A DNA stretch of 64,000 nucleotides from JAATFS01 sp037145635 (GCA_037145635.1 JBBCXB010000005.1:372001-436000), one strand, 5' to 3'; numbered from the stretch's first letter, positions 17,586 through 29,113 are shown. The notes: generated by a model from the sequence alone, not told the origin. Numbers and translations: made by a program.

Positions 17586-19691
17586 ATGAAGACGAGGTTG
17601 CGCACGCATTGGATGTATTCGGCCATCGTCATGGCGGCCGCAGGCCAGGCCCTCGCGGAGGAGGCGTCGCCGGCGCAGGACGCCGTGCCGGTGGGCACGC
17701 TGGACGCGCTGACGGTGAAGGCGGACCGCAAGCCGGAACAACAGCAGGCCCGGGCGGCGCTGGACCGTATCGCCGGCAACGCGGCAATGGTGGACAACGA
17801 GCAGGTCGAGCGTGGCCGCGCGTCGAGTGCCGAGGACGTGCTGGCGCTGCAACCCGGCGTGTTCGCGCAGTCCACCAGCGGCAATGCCGCGGCCAAGATC
17901 TCGATCCGCGGCTCGGGCCTCAACACCTTCTACGGCGGCTACGTGCTCGGCACCAAGTTCCTGTTCGACGGGCTGCCGATCACCGGGCCCGGCGGCACCC
18001 AGGAGGATCTGCTGAGCATCGCCGGGGTCAACTACACCGAGGTGCTGTACGGCGCCAACGCGTTCCAGTACGCGGCGACCACGCTGGGGGGCGCGATCAA
18101 CTTCGTCACCCACACCGGGCATACCTCGCCGGGCGCCTACCTGCGGCTGGAGACCGGCAGCTACGGCTATCGCAAGCAGCAGATCAGCCACGGTGGCGTG
18201 GCGGGCGACTTCGACTGGTACGTGTCGGTGCTGCACAACGAACGCGACGGCTACCAGCGGCTGACCGACAACCACGGCAAGGAACTGGTCGCCAACCTCG
18301 GCTACCGCCTCACACCGCGGCTGGAGACCCGGCTGCTGGTCCGCTACCGCGAGGAGACGCTGATCAACGGCGGCACCCTGACGCTCGACCAGGTCAACCA
18401 CGACCCGCGCGCCAACCCGGTGCCGTTCGGGCGCAAGAAGGGCGGCACCACGCTGGTGGGCAGCACCACCACCTACGTGTTCGACGACGACGCGCGCCTG
18501 GAGCTGGGGGTGAACGTGGACAACTATCCGCTCTACAACAGCTGGCGCTACTCGACCACGCCGAACCTGTGGCGCTCCACCGACCTCAACACCACCGTGC
18601 GCTACCTGCGCAGCGGCGACACGCTGTTCGGCAAGCCGCTGGACACCAGCGTGACCTGGAGCGACACGCGCCTGGTGTTCGGCGATGCGCGCACCCACGA
18701 CCGCGACAGCTGGCGGCTGCTCAAGCAGGTGCGCTACACCGGCTCGCGCGACACCGTGCTGGCACTGGGCGGCGAGCTGCAGCTCGCCGCGGCCGACTGG
18801 GTGTCGGCCGGGGTGTCGCTGATCAACATCGACCGCGACGTGCGCGTGGTGTACTCGGCCACGCCCAACACCAGCCGCTATCCCGATCGCTATGCGCTGG
18901 ATGCGTGGTATGCCGCGCCACGGCTGGGATGGCGCTGGCAGCTGTCGCCGGATGTGCAGCTGTTCGGCAACCTGAGCCGCTCGATCGACCCGCCGATCAC
19001 CTGGCAGATCAGCGGCGGCGGCGTCGCCACCCCGTATGCGCGCCCGCTGGTGCCGCAGAAGGCCACCACCGCCGAGTTCGGCGTGCGCGGGCAGCGCGGC
19101 CGCCTCGACGGCAGCCTGACGCTCTACCGCTCGTGGATCAGCGACGAACTGCTGACCACGGTGGTGGAGCAGGCCACCACCACCACCGATGCGGTGACCG
19201 CCAACGGCAACGCGGGCGCGACCGTGCACCAGGGCATCGAGGCCGGCCTGAACGCCCGGCTCTGGGAGGGCGAACACGGCGACCGGCTGGACCTGCGCCA
19301 GGCCTATACCTTCAACGACTTCCACTACCGCCACGATGCCGAGTTCGGCGACAGCGAGCTGCCCGGCCTGCCACGGCAGGTCTACCAGGCGGAGCTGCAC
19401 TACCAGCGCGCGGGCGGCTTCTATGCGCAGCTCAACGCGCGCGCCGCGTCGGGCTACTACGTCGACTACGCCAACACGCTCGAGGCGCCGGGCCATGCGG
19501 TGTTCGGCGCCAAGCTCGGCTATGGCCAGCCCAGTGGCCGCTGGAGCGCCTGGCTGGACCTGCGCAACCTCACCGACAAGCGCTACGTCACCGCCAGCAG
19601 CACCGCCTACGACCTCGGCGGCGCCGACGCCAACGTGTTCTACGTGGGCGACGGCTTCAGCGTGTTTTCCGGCGTGTCGCTGCGCTTCTGA
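17586..19691 (+). CDS. TonB-dependent outer-membrane receptor (organosulfur block)
   Basis: A 701-residue receptor with a signal peptide (MYSAIVMAAAGQALAEE region), a TonB-box-like LDALTVKA, a plug with SAEDVLALQPGVF, ISIRGSGL and YGANAFQYAATTLGGAINFV, and a barrel ending in VFSGVSLRF. It is the first gene of the plus-strand block, 54 bp before the DszC-like gene, and sits behind a sigma-54 promoter match. It is distinct from the receptor at 6441-9029. By context it imports an organosulfur compound, or a sulfonate for the divergent Ssu system; the ligand cannot be read from sequence. Confidence 0.93.
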   Translation: MKTRLRTHWMYSAIVMAAAGQALAEEASPAQDAVPVGTLDALTVKADRKPEQQQARAALDRIAGNAAMVDNEQVERGRASSAEDVLALQPGVFAQSTSGNAAAKISIRGSGLNTFYGGYVLGTKFLFDGLPITGPGGTQEDLLSIAGVNYTEVLYGANAFQYAATTLGGAINFVTHTGHTSPGAYLRLETGSYGYRKQQISHGGVAGDFDWYVSVLHNERDGYQRLTDNHGKELVANLGYRLTPRLETRLLVRYREETLINGGTLTLDQVNHDPRANPVPFGRKKGGTTLVGSTTTYVFDDDARLELGVNVDNYPLYNSWRYSTTPNLWRSTDLNTTVRYLRSGDTLFGKPLDTSVTWSDTRLVFGDARTHDRDSWRLLKQVRYTGSRDTVLALGGELQLAAADWVSAGVSLINIDRDVRVVYSATPNTSRYPDRYALDAWYAAPRLGWRWQLSPDVQLFGNLSRSIDPPITWQISGGGVATPYARPLVPQKATTAEFGVRGQRGRLDGSLTLYRSWISDELLTTVVEQATTTTDAVTANGNAGATVHQGIEAGLNARLWEGEHGDRLDLRQAYTFNDFHYRHDAEFGDSELPGLPRQVYQAELHYQRAGGFYAQLNARAASGYYVDYANTLEAPGHAVFGAKLGYGQPSGRWSAWLDLRNLTDKRYVTASSTAYDLGGADANVFYVGDGFSVFSGVSLRF

Positions 19692-19744
19692 GCGGTCGTG
19701 CCGGCCACGCCCTGCGTTTCTTCCCACTATCCCCGGAGCCGCCC

Positions 19745-21034
19745 ATGAATGCCCGAGCCCTCGCCCCGTCCCCGCCGCTGCCGGCACGCGCGTCCGACGC
19801 GCCGGCCGCGCCCTCCGATGCCGCGCTGGCGGAACGCTTCGACCCGGTGTTCGCGCGCATCGCCGAGGGCGCGGTCGCCCGCGAACGCGAACGCCGTCTG
19901 GCGCACGAACCGGTGGCATGGCTGCGTGCGGCCGGGTTCGGCGCGCTGCGGGTGCCGCAGGCCGATGGCGGCCTGGGCGCCAGCCTGCCGCAGCTGTTCC
20001 GGCTGCTGGCGCGGCTGGGCGAGGCCGATTCCAACCTGCCGCAGATCCTGCGCGCGCACTTCGGCTTCGTCGAAGGCCTGTTCGGGGCCAGCGACGAGGA
20101 CGCCGCGCTGCGCGCGCGCTGGTTCCCGCGCATCGCCGCCGGCGCGCTGTTCGGCGCCGCGATGGCCGAACGCGGGCCGGCGACCGAGAACACGCTGGCG
20201 CTGAGCCGCACGGGCGGGCAGTGGCAGCTGGACGGCGAGAAGTACTACTGCACCGGCACGCTGTATGCGGACTGGATCCTGGCCGCGGCGGTGGAGGGCG
20301 GCGACCACGTCGCGCTCGCGGTCCCGGCCACCGCGCCCGGGGTGACGCGGCGGGACGACTGGGACGGCTTCGGCCAGCGCCTGACCGGCAGCGGCAGCAC
20401 CCGCTTCGCCGCGGTGCGCCTGGACGCGGAGGCGCTGCTGCATCGCCACCCGGCCGGGCAGCCGCGCCCGGACACCTACCTCACCGCGTTCTACCAGACC
20501 GTCCACCTGGCCACGCTCGCCGGTATCGCGCAGGCGGTGCTGCACGACGGCGTGGGCTTCGTGCGCGGGCGCACGCGCGTGTTCGGCGTGCCCGGCCAGG
20601 TCCGCCCGGCCGACGATCCGCTGGTGCAGCGCGTGATCGGGCGGCTGTCGAGCCTGGCGTTCGCCGCCGGTGCGGTGGTCGAGCAGGTCGCGGCGGCGCT
20701 GCAACGCACCCACGTCGCCCATCGCGGCGGACGCGCGCGCGAGGCCGACTACGTCGCCGCGGACGTGGCCGCCTATCACGGCCAGCAGGTGGCGATCCCG
20801 CTGGTGCTGGAAGCGGCCACGCTGGTGTTCGAGGTCGGCGGGGCCTCGGCCACCGATCGCGCGCGCGCGCTCGACCGGCACTGGCGCAATGCCCGCACCC
20901 TGGCCTCGCACAATCCCGCGATCCTGCGCGAGCGCGCACTCGGCGACTGGCGGCTCCACGGGACGCGGCCGCGCGAGGCCTGGTTCGCCGGGGCCACGGC
21001 CGCGGCCACCGAGCAGCCCGGAGCGCCGGCATGA
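19745..21034 (+). CDS. DszC-like flavin-dependent monooxygenase (acyl-CoA dehydrogenase fold)
   Basis: A 429-residue acyl-CoA dehydrogenase-superfamily protein of the sulfur-acquisition type, paralogous to the gene at 11437-12624. It shows AAGFGALRVPQADGGLGAS, AMAERGPATENT, GEKYYCTGTLYADW, DDWDGFGQRLTGSGSTRF and the C-terminal DRHWRNARTLASHNP. The start is ATG 19745, after a GGAGCC sequence; the frame is open far upstream but that part shadows the receptor. The stop overlaps the next gene as ATGA. It probably oxidises an organosulfur substrate with reduced flavin, working in sequence with the DszA-like enzyme. Confidence 0.88.
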   Translation: MNARALAPSPPLPARASDAPAAPSDAALAERFDPVFARIAEGAVARERERRLAHEPVAWLRAAGFGALRVPQADGGLGASLPQLFRLLARLGEADSNLPQILRAHFGFVEGLFGASDEDAALRARWFPRIAAGALFGAAMAERGPATENTLALSRTGGQWQLDGEKYYCTGTLYADWILAAAVEGGDHVALAVPATAPGVTRRDDWDGFGQRLTGSGSTRFAAVRLDAEALLHRHPAGQPRPDTYLTAFYQTVHLATLAGIAQAVLHDGVGFVRGRTRVFGVPGQVRPADDPLVQRVIGRLSSLAFAAGAVVEQVAAALQRTHVAHRGGRAREADYVAADVAAYHGQQVAIPLVLEAATLVFEVGGASATDRARALDRHWRNARTLASHNPAILRERALGDWRLHGTRPREAWFAGATAAATEQPGAPA

Positions 21035-22509
21035 ACCTGCCCGCACGCGATCGCAACGACGGGCCCAAGCAGCTGCACGTCAACCTGTTCGAGATGAATT
21101 GCGTCAGCCACATCGTGCATGGCATGTGGGTGCACCCGGACAACCAGCGCCACCGCTTCAACGATCTCGACTACTGGACCGAGCTGGCGCAGCTGTTGGA
21201 ATACGGCACCTTCGATGGCGTGTTCCTGGCCGACGTGATCGGCGCCTACGACGCCTTCGGCGAAGGCCCGCGTGCGGCGCTGGAAGAGGCGCTGCAGATC
21301 CCCAGCAACGACCCGCTGCTGCTGATCCCGGCGATGGCGCAGGTCACCCGGCACCTGGGCTTCGGGGCGACCTTCTCCACCACCTACGAGCCGCCGTTCG
21401 CGTTCGCACGGCGCATGAGCACGCTCGACCACCTCACCCGGGGCCGCGTCGGCTGGAACATCGTCACCTCCTACCTGCCCAACGCGGCGCGCAACTTCGG
21501 CCTGGCCGGCGAGGTGCCGCACGACCGGCGCTACGAGATCGCCGACGAGTACCTCGACGTGCTCTACAAGCTGTGGGAAGGCTCCTGGGACGACGACGCG
21601 GTGATCCAGGACCGCGCCCGCCGGATCTACACCGACCCCACCAAGGTGCGCGCGATCGACCACGCCGGCGAACACTTCCGGGTGGCCGGCCCGCACCTGA
21701 GCCAGCCCTCGCCGCAGCGCACGCCGGTGCTGTTCCAGGCGTCCGGCTCGGCGGCGGGCCTGGAGTTCGCGGCGCGCCATGCCGAGGTGGTGTTCACCGG
21801 CGGCCTCACCGCCGCCGACGTGCGCGGCAACATCGCCCGCACCCGCGCGCGCGTGGCCGCGCAGGGGCGGGACCCGTACGCGATCAAGTTCGTGGTGCAG
21901 GCCGGGGTGATCGTCGCGCGCAGCGACGAGGCGGTGGCCGCAAAGCTGGAGGGCTACAAGCGACTGATGAGCGTGCGCGGCGCGCTGGTGCACGCGCAGT
22001 CCGAGATCGACCTGCTGGCCTATCCGCGGCACCTGCCGATCGGCGAGATCGTCGGGGGCCGCGGCACCGGCAGCGCCAGCGGCATCGGCCGCGGTGTGCT
22101 GGCGGGGTTCGATCCGCAGTGGACGGTGGCGCAGGTGCTGGCGCGGCTGGAGGCGTTCGATCGCGACCGCTACTTCATCGCCGGCACGCCGACGGTGGTG
22201 GCCGACGCGATCGAGCGCTGGCTCGACGAGGACGACATCGACGGGATCAACCTGCGCCAGTACCTGTCGTTCGAGACCGCGCGCGACTTCATCGAGCTGG
22301 TGGTGCCGGAACTGCGCCGCCGCGGCCGCTTCCGCGAGCGCTACCGCGACGGCGAGACCCTGCGCGAGCGTCTGTTCGGCGCCGGCCGCGCGCGCCTGCC
22401 GGCCGACCATTTCGGTGCCCGCTACCGTGATCCGGCCAACCTCGCGGTGCCGGCGCCGCCGCTGCGGTTCCCGGCGCCCGCCGCGGTCGCCGCAGAGGCG
22501 GCCGGATGA
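21031..22509 (+). CDS. NtaA/SnaA/DszA-family FMN-dependent monooxygenase
   Basis: A 492-residue luciferase-superfamily monooxygenase of the NtaA/DszA group. Visible hallmarks are LHVNLFEMNCVSHIVHGMWVHP at the N-terminus, YWTELAQLLE, GVFLADVIG, ATFSTTYEPPF, TRGRVGWNIVTSYLP and ADEYLDVLYKLWEGSW. It overlaps both neighbours by 4 bp (ATGA), so it is coupled to the DszC-like enzyme and to the ABC binding protein. In Dsz-type chemistry, DszC oxidises sulfur and DszA opens the C-S bond; a comparable two-step desulfurisation is inferred here. FMNH2 would come from SsuE or an unlinked reductase. Confidence 0.93.
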   Translation: MNLPARDRNDGPKQLHVNLFEMNCVSHIVHGMWVHPDNQRHRFNDLDYWTELAQLLEYGTFDGVFLADVIGAYDAFGEGPRAALEEALQIPSNDPLLLIPAMAQVTRHLGFGATFSTTYEPPFAFARRMSTLDHLTRGRVGWNIVTSYLPNAARNFGLAGEVPHDRRYEIADEYLDVLYKLWEGSWDDDAVIQDRARRIYTDPTKVRAIDHAGEHFRVAGPHLSQPSPQRTPVLFQASGSAAGLEFAARHAEVVFTGGLTAADVRGNIARTRARVAAQGRDPYAIKFVVQAGVIVARSDEAVAAKLEGYKRLMSVRGALVHAQSEIDLLAYPRHLPIGEIVGGRGTGSASGIGRGVLAGFDPQWTVAQVLARLEAFDRDRYFIAGTPTVVADAIERWLDEDDIDGINLRQYLSFETARDFIELVVPELRRRGRFRERYRDGETLRERLFGAGRARLPADHFGARYRDPANLAVPAPPLRFPAPAAVAAEAAG

Positions 22510-24233
22510 GGGCGGCGGCTCCCTCCGGCGCCGCCGTCGGCCGCGGCGCGCGCGGCCTCTGCGGGGCACCCGTGCACCGGCCGGCGGGGCGCCTGCGGGG
22601 CCGGGCGGCGGCGGCCGGTACGCTGGCGCTGCTGGCGCTGGGCGGCTGCGGCGGGGAGCGCCCGCCGGCCACCGCCGCGGCCGGGACCGCGCCACGCCAC
22701 GGCGGTACGCTGGTGTATGCCACCGACCGCGAGCCCACCTGCCTGGACCCGCATGTGCAGGGCGACATGCCGCAGGTGTTCGTGGCGCGGCAGTTCCTGG
22801 ACTCGCTGGTGGCGATGGACGAGCAGGGCCGCATCCTGCCCTGGCTGGCGCGCCGCTGGGAGGTGTCCGACGACGGCCGCACCTATACCTTCCACCTGCG
22901 CGACGACGTGCGTTTCAGCGACGGCACGCCGTTCACCGCGCACGCGGTCAAGGCCAACCTCGACCACATGGCCGATCCGCAGACCCAGTCCGGCACCGCC
23001 GGCGGCTACATCCGCCAGTACCTGCGTACCGACGTCGTCGACGCACACACCGCGGTGGTGCACCTGGACAGCGCCTACGCCGCCTTCCTGGAAGTGCTGG
23101 CGCAGGGCTTCCTCGGCATGCAGTCGCCGGTGGCGCTGCGGCGCCCGCGCGAGCAGAACTGCCAGCAGCCGGTCGGCTCGGGGCCGTTCAAGGTCGAGCG
23201 CTGGGACCGCCAGAGCCAGGTGGTGCTGGTGCGCAACCCCGACTACGCCTGGGCGCCGCCGACCGCACGCCACCAGGGGACGGCCTACCTGGACCGCGTG
23301 GTCTGGAAGTTCATCGCCGAGCCGTCGGTGCGCTTCGCCTCGCTGCAGGCCGGCGAGGTCGACGTGATCGATACCCTGCCGCCGGAGGCGCACGCGCCGG
23401 CGCGCGCCAACCCCGAGCTCGCGGTGCTTGTGGCCGACCGCCCCGGCAACCCCACCAACGGTACCCTCAACCTCACCCGCGCCCCGTTCGACGACATCCG
23501 CGTGCGCGAGGCGTTCCTGCGCTCGGCCGACGTGGAGGGCGCCCTGCAGAGCGTGTTCTTCGGCGAGTTCCGGCGCGCGGGCGGGCCGCTCAGCCCGGCC
23601 ACGCCGTTCTACAGCCCCGATTTCGAGCACGCCGCCGACTACGACCCCGCGCGCGCGAACCAGCTGCTGGATGCGGCCGGCTGGGCGCGGCGCGACGCCG
23701 CCGGCTACCGCGTAAGGCACGGGCGGCGGCTGACCGTGCACGTGCTGATGCGCAACCAGACCTGGCCGTCGGAACAGACGCTGTGGGAACAGGTGCAGGC
23801 CACCGCGCGCGCCACCGGCTTCGACGTGCGCCTGGAGCCGTTGAGCGATGCGCTGCTGCAGCAGCGCCAGGCCGAGTGGGACTACGACGTGCGCGTGGGC
23901 TACTGGAACACCAACACCGCCGACGTGCTGCGGATCATCTTCGGCTCGCAGTTCCTGGCACCGGTCGGCGGCAAGGGCGGTTTTCACCAGAACGGGGCCG
24001 GCTATTCCGACCCGCGGTTCGACGCCGTGGTCGAGCAGGCGCTGGCCACCCAGGACGCGGGCCGGCGCGCGCAGCTGTACCACCGCGCCCAGCAGCTCGC
24101 CTCGCGGCATTTCCTGCAACTGACGACCTATCCGCAGAGCACGCGGCTGGGGATCTACAAGACCGCGCACGACGTGGCACTGGAGCCCTCGCTGCGGGTC
24201 ACCACGCTGTACGACGCCTGGGTGAGCCCATGA
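22506..24233 (+). CDS. ABC transporter substrate-binding lipoprotein, family 5 (peptide/nickel type)
   Basis: A 575-residue solute-binding protein of family 5. A long basic N-terminus precedes a hydrophobic stretch and the lipobox LGGC (Cys48), so it is probably a lipoprotein. The true start may lie inside the long leader. Hallmarks are GGTLVYATDREPTCLDPH, DGRTYTFHLRDDVRFSDGTPF, PVGSGPFKVERW and the late FDAVVEQAL...YHRAQQLA region. It begins within an ATGA overlap with the DszA-like gene and ends in one with the permease. The family binds peptides, opines or metal chelates; with two desulfurising enzymes a sulfur-containing ligand is likely. Confidence 0.9.
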   Translation: MRAAAPSGAAVGRGARGLCGAPVHRPAGRLRGRAAAAGTLALLALGGCGGERPPATAAAGTAPRHGGTLVYATDREPTCLDPHVQGDMPQVFVARQFLDSLVAMDEQGRILPWLARRWEVSDDGRTYTFHLRDDVRFSDGTPFTAHAVKANLDHMADPQTQSGTAGGYIRQYLRTDVVDAHTAVVHLDSAYAAFLEVLAQGFLGMQSPVALRRPREQNCQQPVGSGPFKVERWDRQSQVVLVRNPDYAWAPPTARHQGTAYLDRVVWKFIAEPSVRFASLQAGEVDVIDTLPPEAHAPARANPELAVLVADRPGNPTNGTLNLTRAPFDDIRVREAFLRSADVEGALQSVFFGEFRRAGGPLSPATPFYSPDFEHAADYDPARANQLLDAAGWARRDAAGYRVRHGRRLTVHVLMRNQTWPSEQTLWEQVQATARATGFDVRLEPLSDALLQQRQAEWDYDVRVGYWNTNTADVLRIIFGSQFLAPVGGKGGFHQNGAGYSDPRFDAVVEQALATQDAGRRAQLYHRAQQLASRHFLQLTTYPQSTRLGIYKTAHDVALEPSLRVTTLYDAWVSP

Positions 24234-25207
24234 ACGCGACCACGACGCTTCTCCGCCATGCCGGCGCCGCGCCGCGCCCGCTGCGCGCGCTGGGCCTGCA
24301 CCTGCTCGGTGCGGCGCTGGTGCTGTGGGCCGCGGCCAGCCTGATGTTCCTGGCGCTGCGGCTGATGCCGGGCGATCCGGCGCTGGCGGTGCTCGGCGGC
24401 CCCAGCGCCAACCCCACCGCCGCGACCCTCGCCGCGGTGCGGCGCGAGTACGGGCTCGACCAGCCGTTGTCGCGGCAGTACCTGGACTACCTGGGGAAGC
24501 TGGTGCGCGGCGATCTCGGCACCTCCTACTCGCAGCACCTGCCGGTGGCGCAGGTGCTGCGCGAGCAGGCCGGCCCGACCCTGCAGCTGACCGGCGCGGC
24601 GCTGCTGCTGGCCTGGGTGCTGGCGCTGGCCTCGGTGCTGCCGAGCGTGCGCCGGGGCTGGCGCGATCCATTGTGTTCGGCGCTGGAGAGCTTGGCCGCG
24701 GCCCTGCCGCAGTTCTGGCTAGGGCTGGTGCTGCTGGGCGTGTTCGCGTTCGGGCTGCGGCTGCTGCCCCCGGCCGGCAGCGACGGCCTGCGCAGCCTGG
24801 TGCTGCCGGCGCTGACGCTGGCGCTGCCGCTGGCCGGCTTCCTCGGCCAGGTGACGCGCGAATCGATGGCGCTGGCGCTGGAGCAGCCGTTCGTGCTGTC
24901 GGCCCGCGCGCGCGGCCTCGGCGAGGCCGCGGTGCGGCTGCGGCATGTCCTGCGGCATGCGCTGCTGCCCGGGCTGAGCCTGTCGGGCTGGGCGATCGGC
25001 GCGGCGATCAGCGGCGCGGTGGTCACCGAGGTGATCTTCTCGCGCAAGGGCGTCGGCCGGCAGCTGTTCTACGCGGTGCAGGCCCAGGACCTGCCGCTGG
25101 CGATGGGCATCGTGCTGTTCATCGCCTTGGTCTACGTCGTCGCCAACCTGCTGATCGACGGGCTGCAGCGTGCGGTCGATCCGCGTCTGCACGGGGAAGG
25201 CCGATGA
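24230..25207 (+). CDS. ABC transporter permease, DppB type
   Basis: A 325-residue inner-membrane permease with about six membrane segments. DppB/OppB features are the first helix followed by LRLMPGDPALAVLGG, the EYGLDQPLSRQYLDYLGKLVRGDLGTSY periplasmic segment, and the loop RARGLGEAAVRLRHVLRHALLP. The ATG at 24230 overlaps the binding-protein stop (ATGA), and the end overlaps the DppC-type gene in the same way. It forms the heterodimeric channel with the next gene product. Confidence 0.93.
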   Translation: MNATTTLLRHAGAAPRPLRALGLHLLGAALVLWAAASLMFLALRLMPGDPALAVLGGPSANPTAATLAAVRREYGLDQPLSRQYLDYLGKLVRGDLGTSYSQHLPVAQVLREQAGPTLQLTGAALLLAWVLALASVLPSVRRGWRDPLCSALESLAAALPQFWLGLVLLGVFAFGLRLLPPAGSDGLRSLVLPALTLALPLAGFLGQVTRESMALALEQPFVLSARARGLGEAAVRLRHVLRHALLPGLSLSGWAIGAAISGAVVTEVIFSRKGVGRQLFYAVQAQDLPLAMGIVLFIALVYVVANLLIDGLQRAVDPRLHGEGR

Positions 25208-26084
25208 ACGCCACCGTCTGGGCCCCGTCGCTGCCGCCCTGCGCGCGGTGCGCCCGCCTGCGCCGGGCCGTGCGCGGGTTGGCCGCCTTGCCGCCCGGCC
25301 CGGCGCTGGCGGCGGCCTTCCTGCTGCTGCTGGCGGCGATGGTGCTGGCGCCGTCGCTGTTCGCCGCCGCCGATCCACTGGCGGTGGCGCCCCGGCAGGC
25401 GTTCCGGCCGCCGAGCGGGGAGCACTGGTTCGGCACCGACGCCTCCGGCCGCGACCTGTGGGCGCGGACGGTGCATGGCGCGCGCGAGTCGCTGGCGATC
25501 GGCGTGGCCGCCACCGCGCTGGCGATGAGCGTGGCGATCGTGCTCGGCCTGGTCGCGGGCCTGGGCGGGCGCTGGCTGGATCGCGCCGTCGGCGCCCTGC
25601 TCAACGTGCTGTTCGCCTTCCCGGCGCTGGTGCTGGCGCTGCTGCTGGTGGCGATCTTCGGTGCCGGGCTGGGACCGGTGATCGTGGCCACCGGCCTGGG
25701 CTGCGCACCCGGCTATGCGCGCATGGTGCGCGTGCAGGTGCGGGCGGTGCGCGATTCCGGCTACGTCGAGGCCGCGCGCGTGCTCGGCCACCGGCCGTGG
25801 CGGATCGTGCTGCGCCATGTCCTGCCCAATGCGATGCGGCCGTTGCTGGTCACCGTGACCCTGGGCGTGGGCCAGATCATCGTGTGGGCCTCGGCGCTGA
25901 GCTTCCTGGGGCTGGGCAAGCCGCCGCCGGCGGCGGAATGGGGTACCCTGCTCTCGATGGGCCGCGACTTCGTCGCCCTCGCCTGGTGGATGACCTTCTT
26001 CCCCGGCCTGCTGATCGTGCTGACCACGCTGTCGACCACGGTGCTCGGCCGCTACCTGCAGCGCCGGCTGGAAGGGCGCGCGCC

Positions 26085-26088
<4 letters not shown>
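25204..26088 (+). CDS. ABC transporter permease, DppC type
   Basis: A 294-residue permease of the DppC/OppC type. It has one N-terminal membrane helix, the conserved segment GEHWFGTDASGRDLWARTVHGAR, four to five further helices, the EAA-loop around EAARVLGHRPWRIVLRHVLPN and the C-terminal LSFLGLGKPPPAAEWGTLL. Both ends lie in 4-bp overlaps (25204-25207, 26085-26088). The N-terminal 30 residues are Arg/Ala-rich. Confidence 0.93.
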
Positions 26089-27749
<1,661 letters not shown>

Positions 27750-27787
27750 ACTCGCGCAGTCCCGGCACGGGCTTGCCTGGTTTCCGG

Positions 27788-27915
27788 CCTTCCCTCACGC
27801 GAGCCAAGGCCGGCCTTCCCCACGCGGGCAAAGGGGCGCGGCTCATGTGAGCCGCGCAGGGCCCGGGACGTCACGCGCTTGCCTGGTGTACGACCTTCCT
27901 TCACGCGAGCAAAGG
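27788..27915. repeat. three short palindromic units (REP-like)
   Basis: A unit of about 22 bp, of the form CCTTCC..CACGCG.GC.AAGG, occurs at 27788-27809, 27814-27834 and 27894-27915. The first is flanked by a perfect 8-bp dyad, CCGGCCTT (27784-27791) and AAGGCCGG (27806-27813). Repeated palindromes in a gene end region resemble REP elements. Confidence 0.5.
27836..27857 (+). terminator. strong hairpin downstream of the ABC operon
   Basis: GCGCGGCTCA (27836-27845) and TGAGCCGCGC (27848-27857) form a perfect 10-bp stem about 90 bp after the stop of the fused ATPase gene. No T-run follows, so it may end or stabilise the transcript without acting as a classic intrinsic terminator. Confidence 0.45.
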
Positions 27916-28176
27916 ACGGTCCACGCAGGCTGAGGAAGTTCCATGCAGGGTAGAGGCGAGGCGGCCATGCGGTGGCCTGGGCATGCCGGCGCGCGTCCGC
28001 GCAGCGGCGTCCGGCCCGTCGAGACCTTCGGTCAGCGTTGCGGCGGCGAGGCGTTGCCGCGGTGCCGGCGGCGCCGCTGACCCGGGCCGGCGTCGGCCGG
28101 AACGTGCCGCGATCCCGCCGGCCGGCGGGTTGCGGGGTTCGTCATCGGCCGCAGGCCCGGCCGCGCGGCGGCGCGC

Positions 28177-29100
28177 TCAGGCCGGGTCGCCACCGCCGGC
28201 CGGCGGCGCGGCGGGCGGGCGCGGCTTGTGGCGCGGACGCCGGCGCTCGCTGCGGGGGCGGGCGGCCGGCGGCGGACCCTCGACCTCGCGGCCGGGGACC
28301 TGCACCACGCGCAGTTCGTCGGTGTCCAGCTGCAGGGCGGTGAGGCGGCCGCCCCACACCGCGCCGGTATCGATGGCGTGGACGCCCTGGGTGATCGTCA
28401 GCCCCAGCGTCGACCAGTGCCCGCAGACGATCTTGAGGTCGCGCTCGACCCGGCCGGGCACCTCGAACCAGGGATACAGCCCCTGCGCCTGGGTGCCGGG
28501 CGTGCCCTTGTCGTCGGTGGCGATGCGGCCACGCGGAGTGCAGTAGCGCATGCGCGTGAACAGGTTGATGATCGCGCGGCTGCGGTCGTGCCCGCTCAGC
28601 CCGGGCGACCAGCCCGGCTGGTCGCCGTACATGTTGCGCAGCAGCTTGCGGTAGCCGTTGCCCTGCAGCTGCTGCTCGACCTCGCGCGCGTGCTTCTCGG
28701 CCATCTGCGTGGTCCACTTCGGCGCCAGCCCGGCGTGGATCATCATCCAGCCCAGTTCGCGGTCCACGTGCGCCAGCTTCTGCATGCGCAGCCAGGTCAG
28801 CAGTTCCTCGCGGTCCTCGGCCAGCACCACCCGCTGCAGGTCCGGGTTGACCTTGCGCTGCTCCTCTTCCGAGCGCGCGCCGATCGCCAGCAGCGACAGG
28901 TCGTGGTTGCCCAGCACCACCTCGCTGTGCGCGCGCAACGAGTGCACCAGCCGCAGTGTCTCCAGCGACTGCCCGCCGCGGTTGACCAGGTCGCCGCAGA
29001 ACCACAGCCGGTCCTGCGCCGGGTCGAAGCGGATCTTCTCCAGCAGCCGCTGGGTGACGTCGTAGCAACCCTGCAGGTCGCCGATGGCCCAGACGCTCAT
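28177..29100 (-). CDS. apaH: symmetrical bis(5'-nucleosyl)-tetraphosphatase ApaH
   Basis: A 307-residue calcineurin-like phosphoesterase that hydrolyses Ap4A to two ADP. Motifs visible are IGDLQGCYD (6-14), GDLVNRGG (36-43) and GNHD (64-67), with IHAGLAP and the late CGHWSTLGL. The last ~35 residues are a Pro/Arg-rich basic tail beyond the usual ApaH length of about 275-280. It is the last gene of the lptD-surA-pdxA-rsmA-apaG-apaH operon and lies 13 bp after apaG. Confidence 0.96.
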   Translation of the reverse strand: MSVWAIGDLQGCYDVTQRLLEKIRFDPAQDRLWFCGDLVNRGGQSLETLRLVHSLRAHSEVVLGNHDLSLLAIGARSEEEQRKVNPDLQRVVLAEDREELLTWLRMQKLAHVDRELGWMMIHAGLAPKWTTQMAEKHAREVEQQLQGNGYRKLLRNMYGDQPGWSPGLSGHDRSRAIINLFTRMRYCTPRGRIATDDKGTPGTQAQGLYPWFEVPGRVERDLKIVCGHWSTLGLTITQGVHAIDTGAVWGGRLTALQLDTDELRVVQVPGREVEGPPPAARPRSERRRPRHKPRPPAAPPAGGGDPA

Positions 29101-29113
29101 TCGTGACTCTCCA

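Larger units (their letters stand above)
27750..28176. other. 427-bp non-coding region between the organosulfur island and apaH
   Basis: The first ~190 bp hold the repeat blocks, palindromic units and hairpin listed separately. The remaining stretch to the apaH stop (28177) is GC-rich with no open frame of coding character and no RNA gene that I recognise. It marks the boundary between the accessory island and a conserved housekeeping operon. Confidence 0.6.

Noticed and set aside
17325..19919. Long antisense frame across the second TonB receptor
   Set aside because: No recognisable domain; the sense strand encodes an intact receptor with plug and barrel motifs.
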